This document shows positions 57,474 to 61,731 of a DNA stretch of 61,731 nucleotides, one piece after another. The DNA comes from Gnetum montanum (taxonomy: Eukaryota; Streptophyta; Gnetopsida; Gnetales; Gnetaceae), in contig MNCI01006175.1 of NCBI GenBank assembly GCA_015680685.1, positions 360,873-422,603 of the forward strand. Direction: 5' to 3'. Each line of letters begins with the position of its first letter. Position 1 is the first letter of the stretch. A program made the position numbers and the translations under genes. Under the pieces are notes generated by a model. That model saw only the letters and a program-made list of their open reading frames with translations. It was not told the DNA's origin and did no database searches.

Positions 57474-58256
57474 ATGACTAAGAAGATTGATAGTTTGGAA
57501 AATTTGAAAGTTTCAAAAGATATTCTTGATTCTAAGACTAATTCTTCATCAGAAGAAGAACAAAAGAAAGTTTTTGAATTAGGAACAAGTAGTGGAGTGA
57601 AAACTAGAAGATCAAGAAGATCACCCATTATATCTGGTTTATCAATTTATAAGAGAAGATCTAGAAAGTCTAAGAGTTCAACTATCCAAAGGAATAGGAT
57701 GGAAAATCCTTGGCAAAGAGTTACACCATTAGGATTTCAGAATTACAATGATACTCCTAACGTAGTTTACAAATATTTTCTTGAGCCTTTCATTCCTGGA
57801 AAAGCTTATTTAGCTGAAGAATATATTCACATGTTTGAGTTAGCTTTAGCTCATGCAAATATTTAACATCAAGATCAAGCTTGTAGGTTGTTTGTATCAA
57901 ATCTAAAGGATATGGCTCAGATTTGGTATTCGAACTTACCAAGTAATAGTATTACAAGTTGGGATGACATGAAGAATCTTTTCTTAGCCCAGTTTGGTAA
58001 TCAATTAGATCAACAACAACTATACTGTGGGCTGATACAAGCTAAGCAAGGAGTTAAAGAGTCAATTAGAGATTTTAACATCAAGTTTCAACGAATTTGT
58101 GGACTCTTTCAAAGACAATATAGGCCATCAGAAGAAATGCTTAAAGAAACTTATCTTAAGGCTGTCAACCCCAACATTTCAATTTGGTTAAGGAGAACTC
58201 CAAACTTAACTACACTAAATGACTACTTTAGTGAAGCTATACAGTTAGAAAAATAG
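57474..58256 (+). pseudogene. gag: gag of Tat-like element 2
   Basis: ATG at 57474 (MTKKIDSLENLKVSKDILD), a Ser/Arg-rich N-terminus, then the retrotransposon gag domain: NPWQRVTPLGFQNYNDTP, ELALAHANI, KDMAQIWYSNLPSNSITSW, DMKNLFLAQFGNQLD, ESIRDFNIKFQRICG and DYFSEAIQLEK. Only one internal stop (57864-57866, TAA; element 1 has CAA there) precedes the TAG at 58254-58256. This TAG is also present in element 1 at the aligned codon. The frame continues without shift into protease and pol. No zinc knuckle is visible. Confidence 0.88.
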
Positions 58257-59819
58257 TTGAACTTGAATCCTGAAGAAAATATTGCAATTCAAAAAAGAGA
58301 AGAAAGAGTTATGATTCCTATGCAAGATTTTGCTCAATTTAAAGCTTTACCAGGTCCATCTCATGTTAAGATAGAGCAAGAACATGAAAGAGTAGGATCT
58401 GAAAAAGGACAATTAATGAGAGATATGTCTAACAAAATAGTGAAGCTTGAAAAAGCATTGGCAAGAGTTAATATCAAGGAAGAAAGGAAAAATAGAAAGC
58501 ATAAACATCAAGACACTAAGTTAGTAGAAGATGAGGATGAAAGTGATCTTATTATGTCCAACTTTCTTGATATTGAATCTGATAATGAGTTATCTAGTGT
58601 TCACTATGCAAGTAAATCTTCTAGCAATGGATCTAGTGATACTTCTTCTCTATCAAGTTCTGAAGAAGATATGTCTTCAGATGAAGAATGTAATAACAAT
58701 GAGGAAAATGGATATAGTCTTCGATCTAAGGAAAGACTAACTACTTCTAGACCCCCAAATGTTATTACTGATCCATCTACTAAGAGAAAAGCTTTTGAGC
58801 CAAATAGAAGAGATAAGAATAAAGGTAAAGACAATCAAGTGGAGCAAAGCACTCCAAATCAGTCTTTTAATAAATGGATAAAGAGATCAAGCTTTATTGG
58901 TGATGGAGAATATGATTTGATAGAAGACCTTAAACATGTCAAGGCCAATATTAGCTTTTATCAGTTGCTTCAAATAGGAGATCAGCAAAGAAAGGCTTTA
59001 GAGTTCATTAAAGGTAAAAGGAGAGTTAGAGAATCAGAGTTAAGTTATGTATCTAATAATGATGAGAAATTAAAGACTTCATATGATAAGGAAGCTCCTC
59101 CTTTCCTTTTGACAATGAAATTAAAAGATAAATACTTACACAATTGTTTGGTTGATTCTGGAGCTACGTCTACTATAATGCCATTGTCTATATGTAAGAA
59201 ACTTGGTTTGATTCCTGAAAAATCAAATAAAAAGATTGTTCAAGTGGATAAAAGTAGAGTGAAGATTGTGGATCAATTACCAAATTTCCTATTGGAAATT
59301 GCTTCTCAACCTCGCATTAGAAGTAGAGTAACTATTCAAGTGGTGGATATACCAGATTCACATAGTCTCTTATTGAGTAGAAATTGGAGAAAGAATTTCT
59401 CAGGTTATATATCAACAGATTATTCTCACATGTGGCTACCTTGGAAAGGAGAACCAAATCAGATATATATCTATAGCGAACCTTTGGTGATAGATAATAT
59501 TACTTCAAATGGAAAAAGTAAAATGGTTGAAAAAGGAGGTGTTGAAAACAAAATTTGTACACTCCAAGAAAGTTATAGTCCTGAAAAAGAACAGTCAAAG
59601 CAAGAGGATAAATGGGAGTTATACTTTGACGGTTCATGTAATTCAAAAGGTGCAAGAGTCGGTATAGTTATATTAAGGAATGATTCACCTAAAATTCTCA
59701 AGGCAATTCATCTATCTTTCCCTTGCACTAACAACAAGGTGGAATATGAAGCTTTATGTATTGGTATGAGAATAGCCCTAGATAAAAAGATCAAAGTAAT
59801 CACTATAAAAGGAGACTAA
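58257..59819 (+). CDS. pol: Protease and additional RNase H, Tat-like element 2 (in frame with gag)
   Basis: 520 open codons. After a Lys/Glu/Ser-rich linker, the aspartic protease is at about residues 288-375: PPFLLTMKLKDKYLHNCLVDSGATSTIMP with intact DSG (written here to its core: LVDSGATSTIMP), then ILRSRVTIQVVDIPDSHSLLL-like strand. A Tat-type spacer (SHMWLPWKGEP) follows. From about residue 455: KWELYFDGSCNSKGARVGIV (Asp of YFDGS) and NNKVEYEALCIGMRIAL (Glu), an RNase H of the YFDGS type placed ahead of RT. A TAA at 59817-59819 interrupts it after ITIKGD; the same frame continues. Confidence 0.85.
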   Translation: MNLNPEENIAIQKREERVMIPMQDFAQFKALPGPSHVKIEQEHERVGSEKGQLMRDMSNKIVKLEKALARVNIKEERKNRKHKHQDTKLVEDEDESDLIMSNFLDIESDNELSSVHYASKSSSNGSSDTSSLSSSEEDMSSDEECNNNEENGYSLRSKERLTTSRPPNVITDPSTKRKAFEPNRRDKNKGKDNQVEQSTPNQSFNKWIKRSSFIGDGEYDLIEDLKHVKANISFYQLLQIGDQQRKALEFIKGKRRVRESELSYVSNNDEKLKTSYDKEAPPFLLTMKLKDKYLHNCLVDSGATSTIMPLSICKKLGLIPEKSNKKIVQVDKSRVKIVDQLPNFLLEIASQPRIRSRVTIQVVDIPDSHSLLLSRNWRKNFSGYISTDYSHMWLPWKGEPNQIYIYSEPLVIDNITSNGKSKMVEKGGVENKICTLQESYSPEKEQSKQEDKWELYFDGSCNSKGARVGIVILRNDSPKILKAIHLSFPCTNNKVEYEALCIGMRIALDKKIKVITIKGD

Positions 59820-60989
59820 AAATTAGTCTGTGAACAAGTAAAGGGTAACTGTGTCATAAAGAGTTCATTCTTAAGACCATATAAGCAACTTGCTTGTAAG
59901 ATGTTAGATCAATTTCAACATTGCCGAATAGAGCATATAAATAGAGCAGAGAATTTTATAGCAGATGATTTGGCAAAGGTAGCTTCGACATTGGATATGC
60001 AATTAATAGAAAGTTACAAAGATGTCATGATTGAAGAAAAACATCAGCCATCAGTACCAGATAATATAAGACATTTACAAGTATTTGAAGATGATAATCA
60101 AGTACTAAGATTTATGAGGAACAAACAAGAATTTGAGGGTCAAGTGATACCTAAAACATCATCAAATTCCAAAGCTAATTTCATTCCAAAAAGGATGATT
60201 AACTTGGAACATGAGTTCAAGAAAAAATTACTTACTGGAAAAGATTTACAAAACCCAAATAGTCAAGCTTTCGAGGTAGTGAATTTTGGCTTAGACACGA
60301 TGCCAAAGATATTGAATGTTACAAAGGAAAGAGATTCAAGTTTCAAGCAAGATTTGTTAACATGTCTAAGAAATAATTTGGATAATTCTGCTTGGTCTTA
60401 TGATGATCTTAAAGCTTTTAGGCAAGATGTGATGACACATAAGATCCCTCTAATAGAAGGTTGCAAAATAGTCAAGCAAAAACAAAGGAAATTTAATCCA
60501 TTGTTTGAACCAGCTATGGAATCTGAAATTAAGAAGTTGTTACAAGTACAAATCATATATCCAGTACGATATTCGACATGGCTTGCTAACCTTGTTCCAG
60601 TGAGAAAGAAAAATGGTGATATAAGGCTTTATGTAGACTTTAGAAATTTGAATGATGCCTCAAAAAAGGATAAGTATCCACTTCCAAGAATTGATGAGAT
60701 GCTGATTAAAATCTCAGGTTGTCAAGTTTATTCTTTCTTAGATGGTTTCTCAGGTTATAATCAAATCATGGTAGATAAGAATGGTAGATACAAAACATCA
60801 TTTATCACCAAATGGGGAAGTTTTGCCTACCAAAGAATGCCATTTGGATTTTCAAATGCTGGAGCTACGTTTCAAAGAGCAATGGATTTAGCATTCAAGG
60901 ATTTATTAGGCAAATTCATGGTGGTTTATTTGGATGATATTACAATATTCTTAAAGAAAAAAGAAGATCATATTAATCATCTCCAGTAA
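59820..60989 (+). pseudogene. pol: RNase H end and reverse transcriptase, Tat-like element 2
   Basis: Same frame as gag. It first completes the upstream RNase H (QFQHCRIEHINRAENFIADDLAK, last Asp in ADDLA). After a linker comes RT: WSYDDLKAF, IIYPVRYSTWLANLVPV, RLYVDFRNLND, YSFLDGFSGYNQI (first Asp), MPFGFSNAGATFQRAM (the NAGAT signature of Tat/Ogre RT) and VVYLDDITIF with both catalytic Asp intact. A TAA at 60987-60989 after HLQ interrupts; the frame goes on. Apart from single stops RT looks well preserved. Confidence 0.9.
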
Positions 60990-61583
60990 GTTTTCGACAG
61001 ATGTCGTGAGTTTGGTATTTCATTAAATCCTAAGAAGTGTATCTTCAGGGTTAAATTCGAAAGTTTATTAGGCCATGTGATATGTCAAGAAGGAATTGCC
61101 ATAGACAATTCTCGAATCCAAGCAGTCTGGAATATTGAGCATCCCATAAGTAAAAAATCTCTTAGATCTTTCTTTGGGAAGATAAACTTTGTAAAAAAGT
61201 TCATCCCCAGGTTTACTGAAATTACCAAACCTTTGATGCATATGCTAAAAAAGGATGTTCAAGTAGAGAAAACACCAAAGTCAAAGAGAGCTTTATCAGA
61301 AATCAAAAAGGCTATACAAGAGGCTCCATATTTGGTAAAGCCTACGCTTAAAGAAGATTTTTGGTTATATTCTTTTTCTTCAAATGATTCTATCGCTGTC
61401 ATTCTAACACAAAAGGATGATGAAAGTCAATATGAACGAATTGGATTTTTTGGGTATAAGTTGAAAAGTTTAGAGTTAAATTATTCAGACTTAGAGAAAC
61501 AAGTTTTTGCAGTCATCAAAGTACTTCAGCATTTTAAATATTATTTGGAAAGTTCATTAGTTCACATTATGCTAATTGAACCT
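60990..61583 (+). pseudogene. pol: RT thumb and RNase H of Tat-like element 2, cut by an LTR
   Basis: Same frame. RT thumb: FGISLNPKKCIFRV and LLGHVICQEGIAID; connection: LRSFFGKINFVKKFIPRFTEITKPL; RNase H: DFWLYSFSSNDSIAVILTQ (the first Asp, expected after LYLSASD/AVS, is not certain) and LNYSDLEKQVFAVIKVLQHFKYYL (Glu). The reading stops at HIMLIEP, where the Athila-family LTR starts at 61584. The rest of RNase H and integrase must lie beyond that insertion. Confidence 0.85.
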
Positions 61584-61731
61584 TGATGAGTGGCGAGGTA
61601 CCCCCTACACTCAACCATATGAAACAAGCGTAGCACGTGCGATCCGGTTAAACTCCACAGACTAAATGCCTAAACGCCGCAAGGAACACTTGGGGTTAAT
61701 TAATCGTTGTCTTCCCAAACTTACTTGTTGT
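61584..61731 (-). mobile_element. Athila-family LTR, truncated by the window end
   Basis: Starts TGATGAGTGGCGAGGTACCCC inside the RNase H reading of the Tat-like element and follows the LTR at 44647 closely (CACTCAACCATA, AACTCCACAGACTAAATGCC, AACACTTGGGGTTAAT). The upstream five bases AACCT are the candidate target duplication. Whether it is solo or part of a full element cannot be seen. Confidence 0.88.

Larger units (their letters stand above)
54465..61583 (+). mobile_element. Tat-like Ty3/gypsy element 2, 5' part
   Basis: Long LTR, primer site, then one frame of about 1370 codons (57474-61583) for gag, protease, RNase H, RT and a second RNase H, with stops only at 57864, 58254, 59817 and 60987. 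It inserted in the protease of a related element and was itself hit by an Athila-family LTR. It is the youngest-looking coding region in the window. Confidence 0.85.

Overview
This window is heterochromatin-like nuclear DNA of a plant. It is AT-rich and almost entirely made of nested, decayed LTR retrotransposons, an old endogenous pararetrovirus (Caulimoviridae-like), a few SINE-like pieces and one broken receptor-kinase gene. The Athila-type and Tat-type Ty3/gypsy lineages, the caulimovirid reverse transcriptase with a 30K movement protein, and an LRR-XII-like kinase with an HCD catalytic loop all point to a vascular (probably seed) plant. I cannot name the species. No intact host gene was found.

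Layout. (1) 1-4288: the end of an Athila-family LTR at 1-51; the 3' part of a plus-strand member carrying a decayed coiled-coil ORF (133-2114) and its 3' LTR (2280-3222); a scrap of chromovirus integrase (3229-3482); then a left-truncated LTR. (2) 3488-13517: minus-strand Athila-like element 1. (3) 13523-15168: LRR receptor-kinase pseudogene. (4) 16765-32685: a family of about 1.06 kb LTRs starting TGTTGGTTC, arranged minus, plus, plus, minus. The plus pair bounds a copia-like element with only gag and protease remnants; its 3' LTR holds a solo LTR with a 5-bp target duplication. The distal minus copy was split by full-length Athila-like element 2 (22557-32614, target duplication CTTCT). (5) 33895-46742: two pararetrovirus copies tail to tail; the minus copy carries an Athila-family solo LTR (44647-45458, duplication CAAGG) that contains a 536-base N gap. 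(6) 46860-47283: SINE cluster, one copy with a 15-bp target duplication. (7) 48287-48720: chromovirus-like LTR plus primer-binding site. (8) 49037-61583: a Tat-like element with a very long LTR, interrupted by a second Tat-like element whose gag-protease-RNase H-RT-RNase H reading frame has only four in-frame stops; that one is cut at 61584 by another Athila-family LTR that runs out of the window.

How the pieces work together. The Athila-like elements encode gag, protease, RT, RNase H and integrase on the minus strand, start reverse transcription at a tRNA-Asp-like site next to the LTR, and end with a purine tract. All copies are dead: RT motifs read FMDG and FMND, one integrase lost its first Asp, and stops are frequent. 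In the LTR family the core, TATA box and ends are shared, but the segment upstream of the TATA box carries one of three unrelated short-repeat modules. This U3 module exchange, the tail-to-tail pararetrovirus pair, and the Tat-like pol with an RNase H ahead of RT are the most interesting points. Two single-N junctions (30741, 31475) are flanked by duplicated sequence and look like assembly artefacts.
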